Positions 1 through 7,782 are shown, counted from the first letter of the stretch. The stretch is DNA of 19,386 bases from Chloroflexota bacterium (GCA_015478675.1 JADMIH010000058.1:1-19386); one strand, 5' to 3'. A program made the numbers and translations. The notes: generated from the sequence alone by a model not told the origin.

Positions 1-17
1 ACAAGGGTGATTACAGC

Positions 18-42
18 CCCCTCTCCCTTCATGGGAGAGGGG
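18..42. repeat. Perfect 10-bp hairpin (CCCCTCTCCC arms)
   Basis: CCCCTCTCCC at 18-27 is the exact reverse complement of GGGAGAGGGG at 33-42, with a 5-base loop. It lies just upstream of the GGGGTGAGGGT module of the dispersed repeat. Palindromes of this composition next to GGGGTGAGGG recur between genes in many bacterial genomes (recollection, not checked). It is not followed by a T-tract, so a terminator role is unlikely. Confidence 0.75.
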
Positions 43-45
43 CAT

Positions 46-150
46 GGGGTGAGGGTGCGTGAGGGTGCGTGAGGGTGCGTGAGGGTGCGTGAGGGTACGC
101 CTCCACAGCTACTCCTTCAAGATTGCTACACCCCAACTCTGAACCCTTAC
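46..150 (+). repeat. Dispersed repeat, left copy
   Basis: Bases 91-150 align without gaps to the reverse complement of 19322-19381, with about 48 of 60 identical by hand count. Shared blocks include GAGGGT, CGCCTCCAC, AAGATTGCT and TCTGAAC. In both copies GGGGT directly precedes the first GAGGGT unit. This copy differs by having the GAGGGTGCGT unit expanded. No protein-coding signal is evident. It is probably a non-autonomous or REP-like intergenic element, but its type is unknown. Confidence 0.7.
51..100 (+). repeat. Decamer tandem repeat, 5 units
   Basis: GAGGGTGCGT is repeated four times exactly (51-90), followed by a fifth variant unit GAGGGTACGC (91-100). The GGG runs recur every 10 bases with 7-base loops, which fits the usual G-quadruplex pattern on the plus strand. 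The equivalent place in the right-hand copy has a single unit, so this is a local expansion. Confidence 0.9.
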
Positions 151-156
151 AGCCGT

Positions 157-317
157 TGTAACTGTCCCACAGGAGGTAGGTTGACATAAGTGTGGGAAGA
201 GTGCTTCGATTTTGGGGCGAAATTGACCCTCTGGTGGGGCGAGATACCTGATCTTGCACCCGATTTTGCACCTCTGGTGGGAATTAAAACTCGCCAACCG
301 TCTGTGGGACAGTAACA
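157..317. repeat. Long-range inverted repeat, 16-base arms
   Basis: TGTAACTGTCCCACAG at 157-172 pairs with CTGTGGGACAGTAACA at 302-317, 15 of 16 positions complementary including 12 in a row. The arms are 129 bases apart. The 9-mer ACAGCCGTT directly abuts or overlaps each arm in the same orientation (149-157 and 315-323). The arrangement resembles the ends of a small insertion or a paired operator site, and the right arm ends 13 bases before the -35 box of the first gene. Confidence 0.7.
228..281 (+). repeat. Direct repeat CCTCTGGTGGG
   Basis: The 11-mer CCTCTGGTGGG occurs at 228-238 and 271-281, both inside the 157-317 inverted repeat. The heptamer TTGCACC is also duplicated, at 254-260 and 266-272. 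Function is unknown. Confidence 0.6.
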
Positions 318-330
318 GCCGTTCGCTCAT

Positions 331-359
331 TTGACAACCCCCCTCCTGTTAGGTATAGT
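331..359 (+). promoter_or_regulatory. Promoter of the helicase-associated gene and ruvA
   Basis: TTGACA at 331-336 and TATAGT at 354-359 are separated by exactly 17 bases, a near-consensus housekeeping-sigma promoter. The expected transcript start is near 366, giving a leader of roughly 37 bases with GAGGAAG at 391-397 before the TTG start codon. Confidence 0.8.
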
Positions 360-402
360 CTAGAATTGTGCCACGATTTCCGGCGTACGAGAGGAAGATA
401 TT

Positions 403-2751
403 TTGAAGAACTTACTTGGGCGGCTGATGAGCAGGCCGTTCGATGAACTGAAAGTTATCTCTACCACCTGGGGCACCCTCACTAGAGACCCTAATCCCAC
501 GCAGAACGACCTTGCCATCGCCGCTTACCATACGATGGTAGACCCCTCGGCTGTACGTGGCGTCTGGGAAAACCTCGACCCCGAAGCGCGAGCCTTCATA
601 GTTTGGCTCCTCAACCAGCGCAACATGCTCGCCCTTGTTGATGAGTTGTCCGCCAACCTCGACCGCCCACCCGAGGAGGTCGGTACACTCCTCGAAAGGA
701 GCAGGAGAGCAGGGGTTGTTGACGTTGATGAGGTGCTGGTCAGGGGCAGCCGGGTTGTTTCATCGGGCGATAATCTCTACGCGTGGGCCGCTCGCAACCA
801 GCCCGAAGCTGTACGTCGAAAGGTAGTATCCATAGCCACTGAACTTGCCAAAGTTTTGCGCGAGGTTATCGAAGAGGCAAAGCAGCCCGCGCTCTTTGAG
901 GAATCCTTCGCGGATCTTATCGGCAAGTTGGACCAGGACGATGTGCAGAAGATCGCCCTCACATGGAAGCTCCCTGAGGCGGCACGCTACTACAAATCCG
1001 AGCTAATCGGCGTTATGGGCGAATTTCTCGCCACTGAGCAAGGCCGAGATCTTGTGGTGAAGAGCCTCCCTCAGCTCTCACAGAACGTCTACTCCTACCT
1101 CGAGGAAGAAGAGGGAAAGGCGACAGCCGCGCAGGTGCGTAACCACTTTAGGTGGGACGAGCGCGAGCTACGGGGCGCTATCCTTCCCCTGGTGCAACGC
1201 GCCTTGATCTGGGATAGGCTAAGCGGTGACCGTCGCTACCTTTTTATCGCACACGATTTGCTCAATGGCACGCAGGAAGGCACGCCGAAAATTGCAGCCT
1301 TCATGCAGCCCAAACTGGATACGGCAGCACCCCACACCATTGAAAGTAGGCTCTCTTATGAAATGGAGTGGGATTTGCTAACCCTCCTTGCCACAGCCGC
1401 GCAGGGTGAATTAAGCCTCACCTTGCAGAACAGCCGCATTACCAAACGCCTCGCCAAGAAGATCAACGATGCATTTCTGCACCCCGGTGACATGAAAACC
1501 GATACGGACTACATTGACATGGTGGTGCATGTGGCTTGCTCCCTCGGGCTCCTCGTGGAGAAGCCGGGGGAACAGCCTGCTCTTGTCCTCACCAACAAAG
1601 CAGAAGATTGGAGTAAACTATCGTTTGACGCACAGCGCCGCCGCATATTCGGTCTGTGGGAAGAAGACCGCAAGTGGGCCGAACCCGCCACCTATGGCAC
1701 CATCTACTGGTGGAACAGCGACCTCACAGCAGCGCGCAAACGCCTGGTAAAACATCTGCTCGATTTGCCCACTATGCAGTGGATCAACCTGGATGCCTTC
1801 CTGCGCAAAATACACAGTGCGGAGCCATTTCTGATATGGAGCCAGGATGAGCTTGTCAAGCGCTTCGGGCTGCGCGCCCTGCAAGGCTTTCGCAGCCACT
1901 GGTTTGAGATCGAAGGGCGGATCATTGCCGATATGATCAAGACTATGCTCTTCTGGCTTGGGACCGTGGAGCTTGGCCGCGATAAGCCAAAGCGCTTTGT
2001 CTCCTTTCGCGTGTCAGAAGAAGGGAAGGACCTCTTCAACACGGAAATTGGTTTACGCAGCGGCGAGTCACAGCGCACAGGGCAAGGAGCGCTCGAAAAG
2101 AGCCTCCTTGTGCAGCCGAACTTCGAGGTACTGGTCCTCCACCCCGACAGCAGCGTACTCTGGACTTTACTGCGCATGGCTGAGCTGGTGCGGCACGACC
2201 GTGTGAGCGTCTATACCCTCAGCAAAGAGAGCATTCTCAGCGCGGTAGAAGGCGGACTGTCGCCTGCCGAGATGACTCGCTTCCTCGACTCGAACACAGG
2301 CAAGGCGCTGCCGCAGAATGTGGCGCATTCCATCACCGATTGGGCGTCACTCATCAAGAATGTAGATATACGCCGCGCCACTCTCATCGAGGTTGAAGAT
2401 CCGTCAGTGCTCGATGAGCTGATTGCCTCGCGTAAAACCCGCCGCTACATCAACAGACGCCTCTCCCCTACTATCGCAGTGGCATGCCTTCCCGCCGTCG
2501 CCGAGTCCGCACGCGATGATGCCTGGCAAAAGCTTCTGAAAGAGCTTAAGGGCGGAGGCTATTTTCCGCGTTATGTCAATGAGGCTGCCGACGTTAGCGC
2601 GCATAGCAGCGAAGAGCCGGACAAAGGCGATACAGACAAGACGCCGAACAGCGCGCGCGCAGCCGCCTCACAGTCAACCACCCTCGGAGCCTCAAGGCCT
2701 GACCGCAAGGCAGGAGTCAGACCAGCCGCAAAAAAGACAGAGGCGAGCTAA
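403..2751 (+). CDS. Helicase-associated (Helicase_C_3, XPB/Ssl2-like) domain protein
   Basis: A 782-residue soluble protein. Residues about 568-690 match what I know of the Helicase_C_3 / XPB-like domain: LVQPNFEVLVL, then a leucine-rich stretch, then a segment around LPQNVAHSITDWA. The remainder looks like helical and winged-helix DNA-binding segments. There is no Walker A or DEAD/DEAH motif, so no motor is present. In Actinobacteria and Chloroflexota such proteins are often annotated as helicase-associated without a proven role. The C-terminal 55 residues or so are low-complexity, charged and probably disordered. The start is TTG, supported by GAGGAAG six bases upstream and a promoter at 331. 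ruvA begins two bases after the stop, which suggests co-transcription and a link to DNA repair or recombination (inference). Family assignment is fairly sure; function is not. Confidence 0.8.
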   Translation: MKNLLGRLMSRPFDELKVISTTWGTLTRDPNPTQNDLAIAAYHTMVDPSAVRGVWENLDPEARAFIVWLLNQRNMLALVDELSANLDRPPEEVGTLLERSRRAGVVDVDEVLVRGSRVVSSGDNLYAWAARNQPEAVRRKVVSIATELAKVLREVIEEAKQPALFEESFADLIGKLDQDDVQKIALTWKLPEAARYYKSELIGVMGEFLATEQGRDLVVKSLPQLSQNVYSYLEEEEGKATAAQVRNHFRWDERELRGAILPLVQRALIWDRLSGDRRYLFIAHDLLNGTQEGTPKIAAFMQPKLDTAAPHTIESRLSYEMEWDLLTLLATAAQGELSLTLQNSRITKRLAKKINDAFLHPGDMKTDTDYIDMVVHVACSLGLLVEKPGEQPALVLTNKAEDWSKLSFDAQRRRIFGLWEEDRKWAEPATYGTIYWWNSDLTAARKRLVKHLLDLPTMQWINLDAFLRKIHSAEPFLIWSQDELVKRFGLRALQGFRSHWFEIEGRIIADMIKTMLFWLGTVELGRDKPKRFVSFRVSEEGKDLFNTEIGLRSGESQRTGQGALEKSLLVQPNFEVLVLHPDSSVLWTLLRMAELVRHDRVSVYTLSKESILSAVEGGLSPAEMTRFLDSNTGKALPQNVAHSITDWASLIKNVDIRRATLIEVEDPSVLDELIASRKTRRYINRRLSPTIAVACLPAVAESARDDAWQKLLKELKGGGYFPRYVNEAADVSAHSSEEPDKGDTDKTPNSARAAASQSTTLGASRPDRKAGVRPAAKKTEAS

Positions 2752-2753
2752 TC

Positions 2754-3332
2754 ATGATAGCAGGGCTTGAAGGTCTACTCGCCTCGATAGCTGCCGACCA
2801 CATCGTGTTGAATGTGGGCGGGGTCTTCTACAGGGTCTTTATGCCCGGCTCGACGATTGCTGCTCTAGGAGCGGTAGGCGACACAGCTCACGTCTACACC
2901 TACCTCTATGTGCGCGAAGATCAGCTTGCACTCTACGGCGCGCCTGAGGAGCGACAGCTAAAGCTCTTTGAGTCGCTTTTGGGTGTAACGGGCATCGGCC
3001 CGAAAGCCGCCCTCTCGATCCTGAGCACAATGCCCGTCGACTCCCTGGAGAACGCAATCGCCTCCGGCAACGTGGATATTCTCACACGCGTTCCCGGCAT
3101 TGGGCGCAAAACAGCCTCGCGTCTTGTGCTCGAACTGAAGGGGAAGCTCGATATTCTTGCCGCAGCAGGCATCTCAGCCACCCCATCTGTAGCGAGCGAG
3201 GTGGTTGAGGCGCTGACAGGTCTCGGCTACAGCGCGGCCGAGATACAGTCTGCGCTCTCCAACCTGCCCAAAGAGAGCGAGCTAACCACTGAAGAGATGG
3301 TAATGTTCGCCCTCAAGAAGCTGGGTAGATAA
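2754..3332 (+). CDS. ruvA: Holliday junction branch migration protein RuvA
   Basis: RuvA binds four-way DNA junctions as a tetramer and positions the RuvB motor for branch migration. The 192-residue length is typical. Residues 1-62 are the N-terminal OB-fold domain (MIAGLEGLL start). Two helix-hairpin-helix motifs follow, LLGVTGIGPKAAL and LTRVPGIGRKTASRLVLELK, and then the small C-terminal RuvB-binding domain (EVVEALTGLGYSAAEIQ). The start ATG lies 2 bases after the preceding stop, and its purine-rich ribosome site (GAGGCGAG) is inside that gene's 3' end, so translation is probably coupled. Neither ruvB nor ruvC is next to it here; the gene downstream is convergent hemW. Confidence 0.97.
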   Translation: MIAGLEGLLASIAADHIVLNVGGVFYRVFMPGSTIAALGAVGDTAHVYTYLYVREDQLALYGAPEERQLKLFESLLGVTGIGPKAALSILSTMPVDSLENAIASGNVDILTRVPGIGRKTASRLVLELKGKLDILAAAGISATPSVASEVVEALTGLGYSAAEIQSALSNLPKESELTTEEMVMFALKKLGR

Positions 3333-3413
3333 GGCTAGCAGCCGGAGACACACCACGACTTTAGCTTGCAGTTGTGAGATTGTCTATGTACCAATATAAG
3401 GTCCTAGACAAGG
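3333..3413. other. Convergent ruvA/hemW intergenic spacer
   Basis: This 81-base gap holds no strong terminator. The best structure is a 6-bp inverted repeat TGTCTA/TAGACA (3381-3386 and 3405-3410) with an 18-base loop. The octamer AAGGCTAG occurs at both gene ends (3331-3338 and 3410-3417). Confidence 0.4.
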
Positions 3414-4631
3414 CTAGATAAAACGCTCGAACGCCTCATTGCCGAGTAAGCGCCCGCGATCAGTCAGTTTCACATGGTCATTCATCGTAGACAGCAAACC
3501 TGCTTCCGTCAGCCCCTTTAGCTCATCAGGATATTGTTCTTCTAACTGAAGGCCGAAACGACGCCTGAAGTCGCTCTTGCATACGCCATCATTGAGGCGC
3601 AGGCCGAGGATCATAAACTCTCCCATCTCCTCCGCAACAGGCACATATGTGCGCTCGGCGATAACGCTTTGCCCTTGTGCGACGCGCTCTATGTAGTCGG
3701 CTGGCGAGAGGAGGGTGGTGTAGCGCATCTGATCCCAGTAGCCACTCGCGCCGGGGCCGAATGCCAGATAGCGCTGGTCGTGCCAGTAGATGAGATTATG
3801 GGCGCAAGGCTTGCTGCGGCTGAAGTTGGAAATCTCATATTGTATATACCCGGCCCCTGCAAGACGCTCCGAGATAAGCTCATACATATCAGCAACCTCG
3901 TCCTCGGCCGGTACCTTGATGAGGCCGCGCATCACGCCGATGTAAAGTGGAGTGTGCTCCTCCACAATGAGGGAGTAGCATGAAAGGTGCTCCGGCAGAG
4001 GCTTAACGGCGAGGAGCCTGTCAAGCATCATGCCCAGATGGGCAAGGTCCTGCCCCGGCAGGCCGTAAATGAAGTCGAGATTGATGTTATTGAAGCCTGC
4101 CTGTCGTGCCAAAGCGTATGATTCCAACGCGCCTTCGGCGGTGTGTATCCTGCCCAGCTTCTTGAGCATAGCGTCATCTAGCACCTGCACACCCATGCTG
4201 ACTCTGTTTACGCCGGCTTGCAGGTATCCTGTAAACTTCTCAAGAGAGATAGTGCCCGGATTAGCTTCCATCGTTATTTCGGCGCCAGGCGCGATATTGT
4301 ATCGCTGGTGGGCAGAGTGTAATATGCGAGCGATTTGAGTGGGCTGTAGCACAGTTGGCGTGCCGCCACCCATAAAGATTGTTGCAATCTCCGCGCCCGT
4401 GCAGTCATCAGCGCCGGGGAGGTCCCAGCCAACCCCACGACGCAAATCTTGGCAGATAGCCTCGACAAAGGGCGCGTACTTCTCCTCCAGATGCGCGTAG
4501 GAGTTGAAATCGCAGTATATGCACTTCGACTCGCAAAAAGGCACATGCAAATAAAGCCCCAAAGGCTCGTGCCGCCAATCATACGGCGCTGCTGCTCGTT
4601 CGCCTGTGATTTTCTCCGCCCGTGAAACCAA
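3414..4631 (-). CDS. hemW: HemW, radical SAM heme chaperone
   Basis: A 405-residue radical SAM protein related to oxygen-independent coproporphyrinogen oxidase. The cluster motif CxxxCxxC is at residues 33-40, followed by DFNSYA. HemW has F after that motif where the true oxidase HemN has a fourth Cys, so this is HemW, a heme-binding protein that delivers heme to acceptors such as respiratory enzymes, rather than a decarboxylase. GGGTPTVL near residue 90 is the SAM-binding glycine motif. The C-terminal part fits the HemW winged-helix domain. The start is TTG: the minus strand has AGGCAGGA (4640-4647) eight bases before it, and the SAM core begins about 24 residues later, as expected. The gene is convergent with ruvA and divergent from the polyprenyl synthase gene. 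Confidence 0.92.
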   Translation of the reverse strand: MVSRAEKITGERAAAPYDWRHEPLGLYLHVPFCESKCIYCDFNSYAHLEEKYAPFVEAICQDLRRGVGWDLPGADDCTGAEIATIFMGGGTPTVLQPTQIARILHSAHQRYNIAPGAEITMEANPGTISLEKFTGYLQAGVNRVSMGVQVLDDAMLKKLGRIHTAEGALESYALARQAGFNNINLDFIYGLPGQDLAHLGMMLDRLLAVKPLPEHLSCYSLIVEEHTPLYIGVMRGLIKVPAEDEVADMYELISERLAGAGYIQYEISNFSRSKPCAHNLIYWHDQRYLAFGPGASGYWDQMRYTTLLSPADYIERVAQGQSVIAERTYVPVAEEMGEFMILGLRLNDGVCKSDFRRRFGLQLEEQYPDELKGLTEAGLLSTMNDHVKLTDRGRLLGNEAFERFI

Positions 4632-4687
4632 ACGAAAAATCCTGCCTCTGAATTATGACGTACTATTTGTAGAAATAATCTGCTCTA

Positions 4688-4717
4688 AGTATACCCATCG
4701 TGGAGAGAGAAGAGCAA
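4688..4717 (-). promoter_or_regulatory. Probable hemW promoter
   Basis: On the minus strand TTGCTC (4712-4717) and TATACT (4688-4693) are 18 bases apart. Transcription would begin near 4681, giving a leader of about 50 bases before the TTG start. The -35 box is imperfect. Confidence 0.45.
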
Positions 4718-4748
4718 GGCGGAAAAGAGGGGAAAGATTGTGATAATC

Positions 4749-4777
4749 TTGACAATCTTCTCTCCAACTGATATACT
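4749..4777 (+). promoter_or_regulatory. Promoter of the polyprenyl synthase gene
   Basis: TTGACA at 4749-4754 and TATACT at 4772-4777 are separated by exactly 17 bases. The site lies downstream of an in-frame GTG at 4740, so that GTG cannot be the start for transcripts made here. The transcript start is expected near 4784. Confidence 0.8.
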
Positions 4778-4793
4778 CGTTTATGAAAGATTA

Positions 4794-5831
4794 ATGGAGC
4801 CGACAGCACTTGCTCCTTCTGGTGAAGCCATGACCACTCCCGCAGCGTTTATAGTCCCAACCCTCCAGAGCATCCTCCAACCGGTTAGCGAAGACATCGG
4901 CAAGATCGACTATACACTGCGCTCAACGACCAACCTTGAATACCCTATTTTACAGCAGGGGGTGGAGGCAATTATCGCTGCGGGCGGCAAACGTCTCAGG
5001 CCCGCCGTCCTTTTCCTCTCTGCCAGGCTTCACCACTACGACCTGGACAAGCTTCTGCCTATGGCGGCTGCTATTGAGCTTCTGCATACAGCGTCGCTGG
5101 TCCACGACGATACCATTGATAAAGCATTGATACGGCGCGGCCTGCCAACGCTCAACTCGGTGGTGGACGCTGGAACAACGGTGCTAGTTGGGGACTATCT
5201 TTTCGCAAAGTCAGCCGTGCTGAGTACTATGGGCGGCAGCCAGCGTGCCACCAGGATCTTCGCCGAGTCGCTCGTTACCATCTCCGAAGGCGAGCTTGCG
5301 CAGAAAGTGGCTACACACCACGTTAACAGGTCGCCTGACCAGTATTACAGCCGCATCTACTCCAAAACTGCTGTGCTCTTCGCAGCGGCAGGAGAGATCG
5401 GCGCTGTGTTGTCGGATGCGCCTGAAGATGAGGTACAGTGCCTGCGTCATTACGGGCGGCAGGTAGGCATGGCTTTCCAGATAGTAGATGATATACTTGA
5501 TCTACAATCTACCACCGAAAAACTGGGCAAGCCGACAGGCGGTGATCTGCGCCAGGGCACTGTAACGCTGCCCACAATGCTCTACCTCGACAGGGCCGAT
5601 GAAGAAGGGCGAGAGGTGGTGCAGAGCGTCATAGAGGGGCACAACCGCAGCGACCGCCTGGTTGAAGAAGCGATCAACAGGATCAACTCTTCAGGGGCTG
5701 TGCAGGAAGCGGCGCAGGTGGCGCAGCGCTTCGTTGATGAAGCCAAAGCATCGCTGGCGGGCTTCGAGGATACAGATGCGCGTCAGTCGCTCGTCGCCCT
5801 GGCTGATTTCGTGGTGCGTAGAACCTTCTAG
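4794..5831 (+). CDS. Trans polyprenyl diphosphate synthase (long-chain type)
   Basis: This enzyme extends an allylic diphosphate with isopentenyl diphosphate to make the isoprenoid tail of menaquinone or a related lipid. Counting from ATG 4794 (345 residues), GGKRLRP precedes the first Asp-rich motif DDTID (105-109), and the second, DDILD, is at 232-236. Both bind Mg2+ and diphosphate. The residues four and five before DDTID are Ser and Ala, not aromatic, which in this family predicts a long product rather than farnesyl diphosphate (inference). The open frame extends to GTG 4740, but the promoter lies after that codon. ATG 4794 would leave a leader of only about 10 bases; ATG 4830, with GGTGAAG upstream, is an equally good alternative giving 333 residues. 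A terminator follows the stop. Confidence 0.92.
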   Translation: MEPTALAPSGEAMTTPAAFIVPTLQSILQPVSEDIGKIDYTLRSTTNLEYPILQQGVEAIIAAGGKRLRPAVLFLSARLHHYDLDKLLPMAAAIELLHTASLVHDDTIDKALIRRGLPTLNSVVDAGTTVLVGDYLFAKSAVLSTMGGSQRATRIFAESLVTISEGELAQKVATHHVNRSPDQYYSRIYSKTAVLFAAAGEIGAVLSDAPEDEVQCLRHYGRQVGMAFQIVDDILDLQSTTEKLGKPTGGDLRQGTVTLPTMLYLDRADEEGREVVQSVIEGHNRSDRLVEEAINRINSSGAVQEAAQVAQRFVDEAKASLAGFEDTDARQSLVALADFVVRRTF

Positions 5832-5861
5832 ATCAGCCGGGCCAATGGCGGGCCACGTAGA

Positions 5862-5895
5862 CCACAGGGTAGCTCTGCTCTCCCTGTGGCTTTTT
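5862..5895 (+). terminator. Intrinsic terminator after the polyprenyl synthase gene
   Basis: CCACAGGG (5862-5869) pairs with CCCTGTGG (5882-5889). The 12-base loop contains a further AGC/GCT pairing. One C and five Ts (5891-5895) follow. It lies 31 bases after the stop codon and separates this gene from the acetyltransferase. Confidence 0.85.
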
Positions 5896-5896
5896 A

Positions 5897-5924
5897 TTGC
5901 CGTAGTTTACAATGAATATATAGC
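5897..5924 (+). promoter_or_regulatory. Possible promoter of the GNAT/phosphatase operon
   Basis: TTGCCG (5897-5902) and TATAGC (5919-5924) are 16 bases apart, directly downstream of the terminator. Both boxes are imperfect, so this is a moderate guess based partly on location. Confidence 0.4.
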
Positions 5925-5968
5925 AAACGGCTGTCGGTGAAGAGAAGCTAGAACAGGCAACGACAAAG

Positions 5969-6955
5969 ATGCACGATTACGATGTAGAACCCGATTTCCA
6001 GGGCAGCGGGCCAAAAATGCTCGTGGGGCTGAGACCTTACATGCCAGGCGACATAGAGGAACTCGTCCGCCTCATGTGGGAAGCAGAGGCGTGGCCCCCC
6101 GGCGTGCCCGCGCCTGTGGCGGGAGACGTTGTGGCGCGCTGGAAGCGCGGCGGCGTGCAGCCGGAAGTTGATGTTACTCTGCTGCCAGGTGAGGCAGGCG
6201 ATTTTCTCGCCTACTCACAATCCACTTTTTATCACGACGGAGGTGGAAGGCTCGGTTTCGCGCTGGCGGTCCACCCCACAGCGCGGCGCAAGGGAATCGG
6301 CGCGGCTCTTTTCAGGCTGATAGAGGGACGTGCGCGGAGTCTCGGCGCGCGCTATATGAACACCCCGGTCTTCGTCGGATCAAGCGGTGTACAGCCGCAG
6401 TGCGTTCGCTTCCTTGAAGAGAAAGAGTTCAAGATTAACCATAGCTACTGGCAAATGCGCCTCGATGACATACGGAGTCATCTGCGTGGCTCCTCAGCCA
6501 CCGGCATTACCATGCGCCGCTTTGACGGCACGCAGGCCGATGCTGCACGTTGGGCCGAGCTGATCAATCAGGCTTTTCTTGAGCCTGCGAGCGCGGCAGG
6601 CGTCATCTCGCAGCTTGGTGAGCCAGGCGTTAGCCCACGCGGCTACTTCTTTGCCGTAGACAGCACGACCGGGCGTGAAATCGGCACCAGTCGCGCTCGT
6701 ATCGACGCGCAGGGCGGGAAGGAGGTCGGCTATATCGGCACTGTAGGAGTGCTGCCTGAATACAGGAGAAGGGGTGTAGCCGAAGCGCTCATAGAGGAAA
6801 CGCTCAGTTATCTGGCAGAGGAGGGGGTGGAAAGCGCAACACTCTTCGTGGAAAACTCCAATCATAACGCCCGCCGCCTCTACGATAAGCTGGGCTGGCA
6901 TCCCGTGTACCGCACGGATCATTACTGGAAGACACTGCACACACAGGGAGAGTAA
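5969..6955 (+). CDS. Tandem GNAT-domain N-acetyltransferase
   Basis: A 328-residue cytoplasmic protein with two GNAT folds. Domain 1 spans about residues 20-165, with the acetyl-CoA loop RRKGIGAA at 106-113. Domain 2 spans about 180-325, with RRRGVAEA at 266-273 preceded by TVGVLPEY, and the late GNAT signature NHNARRLYDKLGW at 298-310. Domain 2 looks the better preserved. The architecture resembles MshD-like mycothiol synthases and other double-GNAT proteins, but nothing here identifies the substrate. ATG 5969 has only a weak ribosome site; a second in-frame ATG 16 codons later (MLVGLRPY) is possible and would keep domain 1 intact. The phosphatase gene starts six bases after the stop, so the two are probably an operon. 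Confidence 0.85.
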   Translation: MHDYDVEPDFQGSGPKMLVGLRPYMPGDIEELVRLMWEAEAWPPGVPAPVAGDVVARWKRGGVQPEVDVTLLPGEAGDFLAYSQSTFYHDGGGRLGFALAVHPTARRKGIGAALFRLIEGRARSLGARYMNTPVFVGSSGVQPQCVRFLEEKEFKINHSYWQMRLDDIRSHLRGSSATGITMRRFDGTQADAARWAELINQAFLEPASAAGVISQLGEPGVSPRGYFFAVDSTTGREIGTSRARIDAQGGKEVGYIGTVGVLPEYRRRGVAEALIEETLSYLAEEGVESATLFVENSNHNARRLYDKLGWHPVYRTDHYWKTLHTQGE

Positions 6956-6961
6956 CCCGGC

Positions 6962-7684
6962 ATGGACAACAGACATTCTACGCGCAAAGAAGATGTAGCT
7001 GAACAGACATATGTTTATCTGGTAAGGCACGGCGAAACGGAGTGGAACCGTAGCCACCGCTTCCAGGGGCAGTTGGACGTGCCGCTGAGTGAAGTGGGGA
7101 GAAAGCAAGCCGAGGCGGTGGCAGATTGGTTAGCACGGCAGTCGGTGAACTTTACCGCCATTTACACAAGCGACCTCAAGCGGGCGAGCCAAACGGCGCA
7201 GGCGATTGGCGACAGGCTTGGCATCACACCACAGCCCGCAAGGGCATTACGTGAGATCCATGTTGGCGAGTGGCAGGGGCTTTCTGTAGACGAAGTAGAG
7301 GCCGGCTATCCGGGGCAAATCAACGAATGGGCTGACCGGGTAGATAGCTTTACATTGCCGGGCGGCGAAAGCATACCACAGGTGCAGGAGCGTGTCTTTG
7401 CCTTTTACCGGAAGGTGACGCAGCAGCACGACGGCCAGGCCATAATTGTTGTCTCGCATGGCGCTGCATTGGCGGCGCTGATCGCTGCTATTCACAACTG
7501 GGAGCTTGTGGAGACGTGGCGCACCAGGCGAGCACGAATGGGCAACACAGGAGTTACAGCTATATCCATCGAGTGCGCTACAGGCAATCCCAATATCCTA
7601 CTCCTTAACTCATCCGAGCACCTTCCTGCGCCGACAGGCATCGCCAGCGTACTCGACCGGCGGTCAGAGATTGAAGCACATTAG
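6962..7684 (+). CDS. Histidine phosphatase family protein (phosphoglycerate mutase-like)
   Basis: A 240-residue member of the branch-1 histidine phosphatase superfamily. The catalytic motif RHGETEWN places the phosphorylated His at 23. The second catalytic His is 166 in VVSHGAAL, and Glu98 in LREIHVGEWQG is the expected proton donor. FQGQLDVPLSEVG is the conserved substrate-loop region. The sequence does not separate a cofactor-dependent mutase from a broad phosphatase or a CobC-like alpha-ribazole phosphatase; the short length favours a phosphatase. GGGAG lies about ten bases before the ATG, within the end of the preceding acetyltransferase gene, so translation may be coupled. The first 15 residues are an extra polar segment. 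Confidence 0.9.
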   Translation: MDNRHSTRKEDVAEQTYVYLVRHGETEWNRSHRFQGQLDVPLSEVGRKQAEAVADWLARQSVNFTAIYTSDLKRASQTAQAIGDRLGITPQPARALREIHVGEWQGLSVDEVEAGYPGQINEWADRVDSFTLPGGESIPQVQERVFAFYRKVTQQHDGQAIIVVSHGAALAALIAAIHNWELVETWRTRRARMGNTGVTAISIECATGNPNILLLNSSEHLPAPTGIASVLDRRSEIEAH

Positions 7685-7697
7685 CTCCCTGCTCCTT

Positions 7698-7717
7698 CCG
7701 CGACAGCCCGCGACAGC
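7698..7717 (+). repeat. Tandem decamer CCGCGACAGC x2
   Basis: CCGCGACAGC occurs at 7698-7707 and again at 7708-7717, just after the phosphatase stop codon. No function is evident. Confidence 0.7.
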
Positions 7718-7782
7718 ACACCAGCTTGCACGGTTTGGAAGAAGCTATCTGGAAGAGGATCGCAGCGCAGGTGTGCATGGTT

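Larger units (their letters stand above)
1..402. other. Gene-free, repeat-rich upstream region
   Basis: I see no credible gene in these 402 bases; the short minus-strand open frames have no ribosome binding site and overlap repeats. The region holds a short hairpin, a decamer array inside one copy of a dispersed repeat, a duplicated 11-mer, a 16-base inverted repeat, and the promoter of the first gene. Each is listed separately. Confidence 0.8.

Noticed and set aside
51..100. Regular repeats that might be a CRISPR array
   Set aside because: The units are 10 bases and directly abutting, with no spacers and no cas genes nearby.
29..330. Two short minus-strand open frames in the upstream region
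   Set aside because: No ribosome binding sites, they overlap the tandem repeat and inverted repeat, and the peptides have no recognisable features.
3414..4631. HemN (oxygen-independent coproporphyrinogen oxidase)
   Set aside because: The motif is CxxxCxxC followed by DFNS; HemN has a further Cys there, so HemW fits better.
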